Shown here: positions 25,254 through 35,061 of the stretch, one piece after another
How positions within the stretch are numbered: the first letter of the stretch is position 1
How the letters are laid out: every line of letters begins with the position of its first letter
DNA from: an uncultured Bacteroidales bacterium
GTDB taxonomy: Bacteria > Bacteroidota > Bacteroidia > Bacteroidales > Bacteroidaceae
Direction of reading: 5' to 3'
Assembly (NCBI GenBank): GCA_902775975.1
Contig: CACYOC010000023.1
Coordinates: 1-58,741 of the forward strand
Length of the DNA stretch: 58,741 bases
Made by a program: the position numbers and the translations under genes
The notes under the pieces: model-generated
What the model saw: the letters and a program-made list of their open reading frames with translations, nothing else
Told to the model about the DNA's origin: nothing
The model's database searches: none

Positions 25254-28019
25254 TTATTCTCCCTGCTCCTCGTTGGAAACATGGAGGATACGGGGCTGCC
25301 AGAACCAGAAGGTGGAACCCTTACCCTCGCCGTCGGAGGTGACGCCAATGTGTCCGCCGCAACGCTCGACGATGGCCTTGCAGATGGAAAGTCCGAGACC
25401 GGTACCCTGCACGAAGTCGTTGAGCTTAACGAAGCGGTCGAAGACTGCTGCCTGCTTGTCACGGGGAATACCGGCACCGGTGTCCTCACAATAGAAGTAC
25501 AGGCCGCTGACGCCATCACGCTCTTCGGGGCGCCAGCCGATGCGGATATGTCCCTCGTGGGTGTATTTCACGGCATTGGTGACAAAGTTGGTCAGCAGCT
25601 GCTGCAGGCGGCCTTTGTCGAGGGTAGCGACGTAGGTGTCGCAGGGGTTGTCCTTAATGAAAGAAACCTCCTCGACACGCTGTGCCAGCGTCTGGCAGAT
25701 ATCGTTGAACACTTTCGGCACATCGACTTCTTGGGGTTCGACGACCAGCGACTGTCCCATGCTGGAAGCCTCGAGGATGTCGTTGATAAGTCGCAGCAGC
25801 ATGTCGCAGTTGCTACGGATGATGCGTATCAGCTCCATGCGCTCGTCCTTGTCGTCAATCATCTGCAGCACGTCGGAGAAGCCGACGATGGCGTTCAGCG
25901 GCGTACGTATCTCGTGCGTCATGTTGGCCAGGAAGGCGCTCTTCAGCCTGCCGGAGTCTTCGGCACGCGCCGTCTCCTGGCGCAGGCGTTCCTGTGCCAG
26001 CATCAGCTCGGTGACGTTGCGCAGCAGTCCGAAGTACTGTATGATATGTCCATCAGCATCGCGCAGCGGTATGCCGACAATGCTGTGCCAGGCGCGCTCG
26101 CGGCCGACAGGAGTATAGTCGAACTCGTGGATGACATTGAGCGGCTGGCCCTGCATGACGATGTCAGTCATCATGCGGCGCGCCTCGTCACGCTCGTGCT
26201 CGCAAATGCTCTGGAAGTACTCGTCGAGTGTCTCGGTGTACTCGGCGTCGCGCAGGGTCCGCGAGAACACCAGCTGGCCGGTCTGCATGTCCAGCCGCCA
26301 GGCAAACATCTTGCTCTGCTCCAGCAGGTAGTGCAGCTGTTCCTCATAGGCCGTAATCTGGGCATTCGACTGCTGCAGCCGCCGGTCGTGCTCGCGCTGC
26401 TGCATGTAGAGGTCGCGCTCGGCGGTGACATCGCGGGCGGCAACGATATAGAACACGCGGTTGCCCTCGTCGTCGAACACGGGACGCACACGCGACTCGA
26501 TGTACTTGTCCAGCCCCAGCTCAGGATACTGCATACGACCGCAGATGTGAAAGACTTCGTTGCTGTCCTGCCCGATGAAGGACTTGGCATACTCGTCGTC
26601 GTACAGGTTGGTCTGGCGGAAGTACTCCTCGCCCTCGGGCGTCAATTCCAGCAGCTGGCGCATCTTGTCGTTCAGGTCGATGAGCCGGCCCTCGGCATCG
26701 TAGAACGACATGGCGGCAAGATTGGTCTGAAACGCCTTCTGGTACAGGGCGGTGAGTTCCTGATTACGCTGCTCCTCCTGGGTTTCACGGGTGACGTCCT
26801 TGAAGGTATGGAAGATATAGCGCGGCACGCCTTTCTCGCGCTCCAGGATGGCCGAACCGTAGTACTCGTTCCAGACGGGGCGTCCCTCGGTGCCTACGTT
26901 CCAGTGCTTGCGCAGCGTCCACTCGTCGACTTCGCCACGCTGCAGACGCTCCAGCTGGAACTTGAAATCGCCGACCTCGCCGGCAGGGAAGCGGCTCAGG
27001 AACTGCTCCTGGCTCATGCCTCCCTCAGGCAGCAGGTTGCCGTAGGCATTGCGCACGTGGCCGCTCTCTATGTCATACTCCAGGACGTAGTAGTCGCCCA
27101 TGCGCAGTGCCTGGGTCATCATGTTGTTCAAGTCGGTGTTGCGCCGCACGGCAACCCTGACGCGCAGGTAGATGAGCCACCCCAGCAGACACACGCCAAG
27201 CAGGGCGACGGCCGTGACGAGCACAATAGCCAGCGTGACGGGCGACGCATCGTCGTGCTGGCGCTCGGGGTGGAACCACTTTTCGTATATCTTCTGTATC
27301 TCGCCGGCCTGCTCCAGACGGGTGAACTCGTCATCGATGAGATCGACGATCTCGCGGTCGTAACCCATGATGCGCAGCTCGCCGGCAGGAATGTCCACCT
27401 CGTCGGTCACCAGACTGTCAATGGCCAGTTCCTTCATCTTCCGCTTCAGCGGTTCCTCGCCCCAGATGAAGTAGTCGTAGCGTCCCTGGCTGACACCCAT
27501 CAGGGCGTCGCGTATGCTGGAGTATGCCATGCGGAAGGGCACGGTATCCATGGCCTCGATGGTCAGCGCGGCGTAGTCGTCCTTCTTGAACACGACGGTA
27601 CGGGTACTGTCCAGATGCATCAGCCGCTGAAGCTGCGGCGTGCTCTGCCGCCGGACGGCACACAGGGTGTAGTAGTTGACAAACTTCTTGGTCGACGCCG
27701 TCGAGTGGCCGCGGTAGCGGTAGGCCATGGCATGGATGAGGTCGGCCTCGTGGCGCTCGAAGGTGCGCGCGGCGTCCTGCCACTCGCGCATGACAAAGCG
27801 GTAGGGAATGTCGAGCCGCTGGAAGATGAGCGTCAGCACGTCGATGTTATAGCCGGCGGGGCGACCGCTGCTGTTGACATACTCGAAAGGCTGGAAATCC
27901 CAGTCGCAGACGATGGTGAGCGGGCGCTCACTGGAGTAGCTATAGCTCTCCCTGGCTCCGCCGGCCAGGGGCAGCAGGGCTATGTACAGGGTCAGTATGA
28001 TGCGTGCATATCGTTTCAT
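25254..28019 (-). CDS. Sensor histidine kinase with periplasmic SBP3 domain and PAS domains (kinase A)
   Basis: 921-aa inner-membrane sensor. Signal peptide 1-22; periplasmic substrate-binding domain of the family-3 (amino-acid-binding) type at about 33-262 (FQPFEYVNSSGRPAGYNIDV, then KIYEKWFHP); membrane helix about 268-290; two or three PAS domains (about 300-560); a coiled segment; HisKA with intact H702 (MTHEIRTPLN); HATPase with N-box TNAVKYTHEG and G-boxes EDTGAGI and GTGLGLSI. The layout recalls BvgS/EvgS sensors but without receiver or Hpt domains. It is the third gene of a kinase operon, 30 bp after kinase B. Confidence 0.93.
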   Translation of the reverse strand: MKRYARIILTLYIALLPLAGGARESYSYSSERPLTIVCDWDFQPFEYVNSSGRPAGYNIDVLTLIFQRLDIPYRFVMREWQDAARTFERHEADLIHAMAYRYRGHSTASTKKFVNYYTLCAVRRQSTPQLQRLMHLDSTRTVVFKKDDYAALTIEAMDTVPFRMAYSSIRDALMGVSQGRYDYFIWGEEPLKRKMKELAIDSLVTDEVDIPAGELRIMGYDREIVDLIDDEFTRLEQAGEIQKIYEKWFHPERQHDDASPVTLAIVLVTAVALLGVCLLGWLIYLRVRVAVRRNTDLNNMMTQALRMGDYYVLEYDIESGHVRNAYGNLLPEGGMSQEQFLSRFPAGEVGDFKFQLERLQRGEVDEWTLRKHWNVGTEGRPVWNEYYGSAILEREKGVPRYIFHTFKDVTRETQEEQRNQELTALYQKAFQTNLAAMSFYDAEGRLIDLNDKMRQLLELTPEGEEYFRQTNLYDDEYAKSFIGQDSNEVFHICGRMQYPELGLDKYIESRVRPVFDDEGNRVFYIVAARDVTAERDLYMQQREHDRRLQQSNAQITAYEEQLHYLLEQSKMFAWRLDMQTGQLVFSRTLRDAEYTETLDEYFQSICEHERDEARRMMTDIVMQGQPLNVIHEFDYTPVGRERAWHSIVGIPLRDADGHIIQYFGLLRNVTELMLAQERLRQETARAEDSGRLKSAFLANMTHEIRTPLNAIVGFSDVLQMIDDKDERMELIRIIRSNCDMLLRLINDILEASSMGQSLVVEPQEVDVPKVFNDICQTLAQRVEEVSFIKDNPCDTYVATLDKGRLQQLLTNFVTNAVKYTHEGHIRIGWRPEERDGVSGLYFYCEDTGAGIPRDKQAAVFDRFVKLNDFVQGTGLGLSICKAIVERCGGHIGVTSDGEGKGSTFWFWQPRILHVSNEEQGE

Positions 28020-28049
28020 AGGTGTGTCAGGCGCTTCTCTTTCTTGGTG

Positions 28050-31000
28050 TTAGTTTCTCACGATTTCTGTACAGCGGCACGGGATGGTGACCCAGACAAT
28101 GGTGCCTTTGCCCTCTTCAGACTTGATGCGGATGTGACCGCCCATCTGGTGTATAATCTCATGACAGATGGGAAGACCCAGTCCGGTACCCTTGCCACCC
28201 GTGGAGCCGAAGCGCTGGAATATCTGCTTCAGCCGTTCGTCGCTGATTCCCTCGCCGGTATCCTGGAAGGCGATGTTGAGCTCAGCACCATTGTAGTCGT
28301 ACGAGATGCGTATCTGCCCGGAGCGCGTGTGCTCTGCACTGTTGGTCACCAGCTGGTCGATGACGACACCGAGGTTCTGCTCGTCAATGTCGACGACGAG
28401 ACTCTTGTAGGCATTATCGACCACAAAGTCGACGCCGTCGTGCTGGTGGTTGTACCACGCCACCTGGCAGCGGGCGACAAAGGTGTCGGCCAGATTGACG
28501 GACTGTCGCTTGAACTCTATCATGTGGGCATCAAGCCGCGAGAGGAACAGAATGTCGTTGATGAGCTTGAGCAGGTGGGCGGAGTTCTCCTTGATTTCGT
28601 TGATGAAGAACTGCTCGTCCTCAGGGGCATGCTCCATGGCAAAGAGTTCGGCAAAACCGACGACGGAGTTCAGCGGGGTACGTATCTCGTAGCTCATGTT
28701 GCGCAGGAAGGAGCTCTTCACCGTCTCCACCTCCTGGGCCTTGGCGGTCTCCCGGGCCAGCTGTTCTTCAGCTGCCTTGATGTCGCTGATGTCACGCGCC
28801 ATGCCGAAATATCCGGTGATGTTGCCGTCGGCATCGGTCGTAGGCACAAACGAGAAATACAGGTACAGCGGCAGCCCCTTCTCCGTGTACAGCTCAGTCT
28901 TGATGGTTGCCGTCAGCGTAGAGCGGTTCTGGTTGTCCATGGCCGTCAGCAGGCGGCGGGCAGCCCGCTTGGAGTCGGCGTCGACAACAGCCAGGGCGCG
29001 GGTCTGCGTCAGTTCGTCCTGCACCTGATCAACGGCGCTGTACACCCGCAGTACATGCTCCTGGGGCGAATAGCGCACCATGCGCACGCCGCCGTTCTTC
29101 AGCACGAAGTCGATGTTGGCAATATACTTGCGCAGGTCGCCGTTCAAGCGCTCCATCTGCTCGACATTGCGCTGCAGCTGCTGGTAGGAGTGAACCATCT
29201 CGGTGACGTCGCGCCCCGTGCCGAAGACGGTGAGCAGACGCCCTTGGGCATTGCGCACGGGAACCAGTTGCAACTCGTAGTACATCACGCTGTCGTGCAA
29301 CGCGCTGTTGAACACACGCTCGTCTCTGCCGACGGTGTACATACGGGTCAGATAAGTGGTCTGCAGTTCGTCTATGGGCGGCATGTCGCTACCTAGGACG
29401 TCGGCCAGGCAGAACCGCTTCTCCTGGGCACCTTCCTTGCCACCGGGGAAGGCGCGGCTGGCTGTCTCGTTCATGTCGGACATGTACCCGTGCTCGTCGT
29501 AGGTAATAGAATCGACCAATGCAGAATTGAACACAGACTGGTAGAGCAGCATGTTACGCTTGACCTGCAGCAGGCGCAGGTGGTCGGCGGTGACGTCGCT
29601 GGTGATGCCGATGATGTCGGTAGGACGGCCGTCCTTGCCACGGTGCAGCACGTCAAGACCAATGGTCAGCGTGCGCGAGAAGTCGCCCTCGGCGTTCAGT
29701 GCCACCACGTCGAGCGTCTGCTGGTCCTGACGGCAGGCGGCAATGTCGTTCAGTGCCGCAACGATGTGCCGGCGGTCCTGCGGATGCACCTGCTGCAGAA
29801 AGTCGCGCAACGACTGCTCCTCCAGCACTTCGCCGCTGCCCGTGTACTGGCTGACGGTCTTCGTGGCTACATGGAGTATCCAGATGTGGACGCCGCTGGT
29901 GCGCAGTATCAGGGCCAGACGACTGTTGCTGCGCCGTATCTCGCGGGTCATGAGTTTCTCCTGTCGCCGATACACCAGATAGTAGGCAATGCTGACCAGC
30001 AGCAGCAACACTAGGGCTACAGCCAGTTTCCATATCCATCCGGGTATGCCGCTGTCGCGCCGCTCGGGATAGAACCACTTGTTCTGAATGGCCTGCAACT
30101 GGCCTGAGGAGTTAAGTTTGGTGAAGACGCTGTCAAGACGCGCCAGCAGCAAGGAGTCGTTAGACATGAACCTGTACTCGCCATGAGCCATCTTGACGGG
30201 CGACAGCTTCAGCTGGTTGTCATAGTGCAGGGTCTGTATGAGCCACTTCAGCGACATGGTGTTCCAGACGATACGGCTGGACGGCTCGCTGTACACATAC
30301 TGCACGGCTTCCTTCATGTCGTCGTAGGGAATGGCATTAAGGCCCCACCCGCGGCGCTGCATGAGATGATGGCTGAAGCTACCGTCGTGGACTATGACCT
30401 TGTGGGTGGACAAGTCGCTGACACTGGCTATCGCGGGAGCATTGTCACGGTGGTACACCTCGCTATGGGTGAATATCTGGATGACGTTGCGGCCGTAGTG
30501 GGCATAGTCGTTATGGAAATGGGCATCCATGCCGAACATCAGGTCGCTGTGGCCCGCCTTCAAGTCCTCCAGGGCCGACGAGATGGGCTTCAACTTGACG
30601 ACGTAGGGAATCTTCAACTCGCCGCACAGCAGGTGCAGCAGGTCGATGTTATAACCTACGGCCTTGCCGTTCTCGTCAAGGAAGACGTAAGGCCAGAGGT
30701 CCCATGTGTCTTCATAGACCAGCGGGTGCTCGCTGGTGTACTCGCGACTGTGGAAGGCCGGCTGGGCGGTGGCAGCAGGGACATTGAAGTGAAGGTTGAA
30801 ACCGAGCAGCAGACATAATAATAAGGTACGCACGCACGTGGGTATCCACATCCAGAAGGTCGAGCCGCTATTCTTTCCGTCGGACCGAACACCGATGGAG
30901 CCCTTGCAGGCGTCGGCGATGGCCTTACAGATGGAGAGTCCGAGACCGCTACCCTGGATGAAGTCATTGACCTTAAAGAAACGCTCGAATATCTTGTCCT

Positions 31001-32780
31001 GCACCTCGGCGGGTATGCCCTCGCCGGTATCCTCGCAATAGACGTACAGACCGTCGCGACCGTCGCGCTGCTCCAGTTGGTAACCCAGACGGATATGCCC
31101 CTGGTGGGTATACTTGACGGCGTTGGTCAGGAAATTGGTGATGACCTGATTTACGCGCCCCTCGTCAATAGTGACGACGCAACGGTCGTAAGGACTGTCC
31201 TTGACAAGTTCGACGCCGGGCTGGTCGACACGCGGACGCAGCGACTCGAACAAGTCGTTGAAGGACTTGGCAAAGTCCACTTCGTGAGGGACTATCTCCA
31301 CACCATTGCTCTCCAGCGACGAGGCAACGAGGATATCATTGATGAGCCGCAGCAGCATGTCGCAGTTCTTCATGATGACGCGGATGATCTCCTGCTTCTC
31401 GTCGGCAGAGTCGAGCATGGTCAGCACGTCGGAGAAACCTACGATGGCGTTGAGCGGCGTGCGTATCTCGTGCGTCATGTTGGCCAGGAAAACACTCTTC
31501 GTGTGACCGGACTCGTTGGCACGCTCGGTTTCGCGGCGCAGCTGGTTTTGCTTCTGCATGAGCAACGTGACGTTACGTATCAGTCCGAAGCCGCCAGTCA
31601 GACGGCCATGCTCGTCATAGACGGGGATGGTGTTAATCTGGTTCCACTGCTGGGTATCCTTTTCGTGGAAGATGGAGCGGGTCTGGTAAACACCCGTCGA
31701 CGACTTGGCAAAGAACTCTGTGGCATTGTCGATGGGTGACACGGGATGCTGCTCATCTTGGATGAAATAAGTGTTCAGCTCGTCGAGGGACATCTCACGC
31801 TCGACGGTGCTCAGACCTTTATAGAAGCGGATGGTGCGGTCGGCCAGCGAGACGCGCCATACCCGCATGTCGCAGGCTTCAAGCATGTAGCGCAGCTCGG
31901 CCTCATAGAGCTGTATCTCGTCGTTGAAGCGCTGTAGCTGGATGTCATTGTGCTTGGCCTGACGGTACATCTCACGTTCTTCGGTAATGTCGCGGGTGGC
32001 TACGGAGATGTAAACGATGTCGCCATTGGCGTTGCGCACCGGACAGACACGAATCTCCAGATAGACATGCATGTCGCGCTCAGGAATGATGCTCTGCGTG
32101 CAGCCCCAGAAATCGTCGAGGTGGTTGCGGTCCATCACTTCGTTGAAGGGAGGTATGTCAAACAGGTTGACCTTCGAGAAGAAACTGTCACCGTCATCGC
32201 TGTCGAAGTGGCAAATCTCACGCATGATGCGGTTGGCGCGCAACAGCTTGCCCTCCGGCGTATAGAACGACAGACCGATGATGGAGTTCTCGAATATCAG
32301 ACCGTAGCGCTCGGACAACTGGCGGGCCTGGCGCTGCTTGCGCAGCAGCTCGGTCTCGTCGGTCAGCGTGGCGATGATGTTGACGGGACGCTGACGGTCG
32401 GAGGCGTATTCGGCAATGGCATAGCTGTGCATGTCGTGCCACTCGGGCTCGCCCGTACCGGTATAGTTATAGTCCCAGCGGTAACGGCACTCGGCTTCTT
32501 TGTCGATGCCCTGACTGAGACGCTCAATGAAATTCTTGAAGGCCGGACGGTCGGCCTCATGGATATAGGTGTAGCACACGTCAATACCTACGTTGTTGCC
32601 AAACAAGGCCTTGCCGTGCAGATCGTAGACGCAGTTCTTGCGCAGGTCCAGACACATGACGTGGTTGCCGCTGATGTCCAGTGCCTTCTGCATAGCCATG
32701 CGGTGGTCGACCTGCAGGGTCGGCTTGCCGCCAAAGTATTTCCTGACGAGACGTCGTATGACTCTTGCTATCAAACTCAT
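28050..32780 (-). CDS. Fused double sensor kinase: PAS-HK, then SBP3-PAS-HK with Tyr in the H-box (kinase B)
   Basis: 1576-aa protein made of two complete sensor modules. Module 1 (1-647): cytoplasmic PAS domains, HisKA with H437, HATPase with TNAVKYTHQG, EDTGEGI and GSGLGLSI. Joint (about 649-672): a hydrophobic stretch TLLLCLLLGF ending in PAATAQ, exactly like a signal peptide. Module 2: periplasmic SBP3 domain (about 686-908), membrane helix (about 917-936), PAS domains, HisKA-like segment in which the phosphoacceptor is Y1364 (MSYEIRTPLN), and a HATPase with intact N-box (TNSAEHT) and G-boxes. An internal ATG (codon 644, at 30849-30851) would start module 2 with a normal signal peptide. 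It is 13 bp after kinase C and 30 bp before kinase A. Confidence 0.92.
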   Translation of the reverse strand: MSLIARVIRRLVRKYFGGKPTLQVDHRMAMQKALDISGNHVMCLDLRKNCVYDLHGKALFGNNVGIDVCYTYIHEADRPAFKNFIERLSQGIDKEAECRYRWDYNYTGTGEPEWHDMHSYAIAEYASDRQRPVNIIATLTDETELLRKQRQARQLSERYGLIFENSIIGLSFYTPEGKLLRANRIMREICHFDSDDGDSFFSKVNLFDIPPFNEVMDRNHLDDFWGCTQSIIPERDMHVYLEIRVCPVRNANGDIVYISVATRDITEEREMYRQAKHNDIQLQRFNDEIQLYEAELRYMLEACDMRVWRVSLADRTIRFYKGLSTVEREMSLDELNTYFIQDEQHPVSPIDNATEFFAKSSTGVYQTRSIFHEKDTQQWNQINTIPVYDEHGRLTGGFGLIRNVTLLMQKQNQLRRETERANESGHTKSVFLANMTHEIRTPLNAIVGFSDVLTMLDSADEKQEIIRVIMKNCDMLLRLINDILVASSLESNGVEIVPHEVDFAKSFNDLFESLRPRVDQPGVELVKDSPYDRCVVTIDEGRVNQVITNFLTNAVKYTHQGHIRLGYQLEQRDGRDGLYVYCEDTGEGIPAEVQDKIFERFFKVNDFIQGSGLGLSICKAIADACKGSIGVRSDGKNSGSTFWMWIPTCVRTLLLCLLLGFNLHFNVPAATAQPAFHSREYTSEHPLVYEDTWDLWPYVFLDENGKAVGYNIDLLHLLCGELKIPYVVKLKPISSALEDLKAGHSDLMFGMDAHFHNDYAHYGRNVIQIFTHSEVYHRDNAPAIASVSDLSTHKVIVHDGSFSHHLMQRRGWGLNAIPYDDMKEAVQYVYSEPSSRIVWNTMSLKWLIQTLHYDNQLKLSPVKMAHGEYRFMSNDSLLLARLDSVFTKLNSSGQLQAIQNKWFYPERRDSGIPGWIWKLAVALVLLLLVSIAYYLVYRRQEKLMTREIRRSNSRLALILRTSGVHIWILHVATKTVSQYTGSGEVLEEQSLRDFLQQVHPQDRRHIVAALNDIAACRQDQQTLDVVALNAEGDFSRTLTIGLDVLHRGKDGRPTDIIGITSDVTADHLRLLQVKRNMLLYQSVFNSALVDSITYDEHGYMSDMNETASRAFPGGKEGAQEKRFCLADVLGSDMPPIDELQTTYLTRMYTVGRDERVFNSALHDSVMYYELQLVPVRNAQGRLLTVFGTGRDVTEMVHSYQQLQRNVEQMERLNGDLRKYIANIDFVLKNGGVRMVRYSPQEHVLRVYSAVDQVQDELTQTRALAVVDADSKRAARRLLTAMDNQNRSTLTATIKTELYTEKGLPLYLYFSFVPTTDADGNITGYFGMARDISDIKAAEEQLARETAKAQEVETVKSSFLRNMSYEIRTPLNSVVGFAELFAMEHAPEDEQFFINEIKENSAHLLKLINDILFLSRLDAHMIEFKRQSVNLADTFVARCQVAWYNHQHDGVDFVVDNAYKSLVVDIDEQNLGVVIDQLVTNSAEHTRSGQIRISYDYNGAELNIAFQDTGEGISDERLKQIFQRFGSTGGKGTGLGLPICHEIIHQMGGHIRIKSEEGKGTIVWVTIPCRCTEIVRN

Positions 32781-32793
32781 AGTTCTTCCTTAG

Positions 32794-34857
32794 TTAAGAT
32801 ACGCCCTCTCTCTTCTTCTCCTGCACCTTGGCGGTACAGGGTATCGAGAACCAGACTGTAGTACCCTTGCCCTTCTCCGACTGCATGTCAACGGAGCCGC
32901 CCATCTGCTCGACCATGAGCTGTATGATAGGCAGGTCGAGTCCGGAGCCACACATGCGACCGTTCTCGTCGCGCGAGAAACGCTCGAAGGCGATGGGCAG
33001 TACGGCGGGATCTATACCGCCACCGGTATCCTCGATGGTGACGGTCAGTTCGCCACGCCGATACTCATAGGTGGCACTGATGGCTCCCTGACGGGTCATC
33101 ATGGCGGAGACGCGGCATAGCCGCTCTATCACCTTACCCACATGGTCGATATCGATGTCCACCACAAGACTGTTGTACGAATGGTCAATAATGGTCTTTA
33201 CTTGGGGGGAGGCCTGAACCATGCCGCGGTGACAGAAACTCTCGAAGAGCAGTGCAAAGTCGACATCCTCGCGCTTGTACTCCTCCATGTTGGCGTCCAG
33301 GCGCGAAATGAGCAGAATGTCGTTGATGAGCACCAACAGGGTCTGGGTGCCTTGCTTTATCTGCTCGACGAAGAAGGCCTCGTCGGCTGAGTCATGCTCG
33401 GCATTGAACAACTCTGCGAAACCGATAACGGTGTTCAGCGGCGTACGGATCTCATAGCTCATATTGGTAAGGAAGGCCTGCTTCAGCAGTTCGGTCTCCT
33501 GGGCTTTCTTGGTTTCCACAGCCAGACGGTTCTCCGTCTCGACCACCTCGGTGATGTTGCGGCACATACCGAAATAACGCTCTACGTTGCCCTCCTTGTC
33601 AAGCATCGGCACCATATTGAACAGCAGCCAAATCTGACGTCCCTGCTTGTCGCGTATCTCAGTCTCGATAGCCTGCACGATGGGGTGCTTGGTCAGATGG
33701 TCCATGCGGTTCAATACGCTGGAGATAGTCCTGCGGAAGCGAGGAGTACCCAGGCGAATGCAGCGCAACTGCGACAGGCGGAGTTGCGACTGCATGATGT
33801 TATTGGAAATCTCGAGCGTATAGGACGACGGATAATAGTTGACTAGTCGTACTTCACTGACACGAAGAGCGTAGTTGATATTGGAGACATAGTCTTCAAT
33901 ACTGTTCGTGGCTTCCTGCAGTTGACGGGTGCCTTCCTGCTGGCGATGGAACGACTCCACCATTTCGGAAATATCGCGACCCGACATGTAGATACCTTCC
34001 AAGCCGCCTCGTTCATTACGAATGGGGTTGATGACAGACTCATAATACATCTTGCCATGCAAATTCAACTCATCGCGCTTATACACTTCGTCACTATAGT
34101 TGGCAAAATCAATAATGGAGCAAGCCCTCGTGCCCTTCAGTTGGTCTAAAGGTGTCTGCGTAAACATGGGATTGTTCTGTAACAGGAAGCTGCCATCGAG
34201 CACCTGATGCTGGTCGGTGACATGGAACGTCGAACAGGCGCGCTCATTGATATCTGTCAGCACTCCGTTCTTGTCGTAGAACATCATGTCCAGCAACGAC
34301 GAGTTGAAAACGGTATGATAGCGTAACAACAGGCGATCCACTTCCTGCTGACGGCAATACTCATCCGTCACATCGTGCTGAATACCCATCAGAAGCGAAG
34401 GCAGATGATGTCTGCCAATACGCGCTACAGCAACGGAGACTTGATAATAACGACACTCCTCGCCCTCTTTCTGACTGCTGCGCAGCAAGACAGAGGCCTT
34501 TTCAACATGACCATCGCAGATTTCAAATACCTGGCGACTCAATTCCTCGAAGTCGCCACGGTCGAAACGCTGCGAGAACTCCACAGGATTCAGACGTTCC
34601 TCCTTGCTGCCGTCTTCCGACAAATAGAAATAATGACGAGAGGAAGGATGATAGAACCACAACCGCAAATCACCAGTCTTCAATATCAAGGCCAGGCGGT
34701 TACGCTGGAAGATTTCTTCCATGGACTCAGCCTCATCTTGATGATGTCCGAATCGACGCCATAGGAAATAGCACAAAAAGGAAAGAAGCAGTAAAACCAC
34801 CGCATAAATGATGCAATGGGTCAGGTCGAAAAGGGATGTTGTCTGTACTATTTCCAT
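32794..34857 (-). CDS. Membrane PAS sensor with degenerate histidine-kinase domain (kinase C)
   Basis: 687-aa protein with one N-terminal membrane helix (about 13-34) and no periplasmic domain. Three PAS-like domains lie at about 50-165, 175-300 and 325-440. The H-box reads MSYEIRTPLN with Y468 in place of His. The N-box is also broken: RVSAMMTRQG stands where active kinases have TNAVKYTHEG, so the Mg-binding Asn is lost, and the second G-box is GSGLDL. The EDTGGGI motif remains. It is therefore probably a pseudokinase that signals by dimerisation. It is the first gene of the kinase operon, with a canonical promoter. Confidence 0.9.
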   Translation of the reverse strand: MEIVQTTSLFDLTHCIIYAVVLLLLSFLCYFLWRRFGHHQDEAESMEEIFQRNRLALILKTGDLRLWFYHPSSRHYFYLSEDGSKEERLNPVEFSQRFDRGDFEELSRQVFEICDGHVEKASVLLRSSQKEGEECRYYQVSVAVARIGRHHLPSLLMGIQHDVTDEYCRQQEVDRLLLRYHTVFNSSLLDMMFYDKNGVLTDINERACSTFHVTDQHQVLDGSFLLQNNPMFTQTPLDQLKGTRACSIIDFANYSDEVYKRDELNLHGKMYYESVINPIRNERGGLEGIYMSGRDISEMVESFHRQQEGTRQLQEATNSIEDYVSNINYALRVSEVRLVNYYPSSYTLEISNNIMQSQLRLSQLRCIRLGTPRFRRTISSVLNRMDHLTKHPIVQAIETEIRDKQGRQIWLLFNMVPMLDKEGNVERYFGMCRNITEVVETENRLAVETKKAQETELLKQAFLTNMSYEIRTPLNTVIGFAELFNAEHDSADEAFFVEQIKQGTQTLLVLINDILLISRLDANMEEYKREDVDFALLFESFCHRGMVQASPQVKTIIDHSYNSLVVDIDIDHVGKVIERLCRVSAMMTRQGAISATYEYRRGELTVTIEDTGGGIDPAVLPIAFERFSRDENGRMCGSGLDLPIIQLMVEQMGGSVDMQSEKGKGTTVWFSIPCTAKVQEKKREGVS

Positions 34858-34891
34858 GCCGTATCTTTACAGCTTTAGGCAAAATATGGTA

Positions 34892-34924
34892 GCAAAGATA
34901 GTTATTTTCTACCAATTGACCAAA
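34892..34924 (-). promoter_or_regulatory. Promoter of the three-kinase operon
   Basis: Minus strand: TTTGG (34920-34924), exactly 19 bp, TATCTTTGC (34892-34900). The leader is about 30 nt. Confidence 0.75.
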
Positions 34925-35003
34925 TTTTTCATACTATTTTTACAATAATAGAGGTGAAAGACGCCTTCTTGCTGCCAAAAACGAAAATAATTCCTAATTT
35001 ATT

Positions 35004-35034
35004 TTGCTTTTTGCTCACTTCTTCGTATCTTTGT
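35004..35034 (+). promoter_or_regulatory. frr: Promoter of frr
   Basis: TTG at 35004-35006, a 19-bp spacer, TATCTTTGT at 35026-35034. The leader is about 20-25 nt. Confidence 0.65.
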
Positions 35035-35061
35035 CGGAAGAAATCTTAAACCAACAATAAT

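Noticed and set aside
25125-29396. A 1423-codon plus-strand open frame
   Set aside because: It lies antisense to kinases A and B, whose domains are unmistakable; it has no recognisable motif and its composition mirrors the codon bias of the opposite strand.
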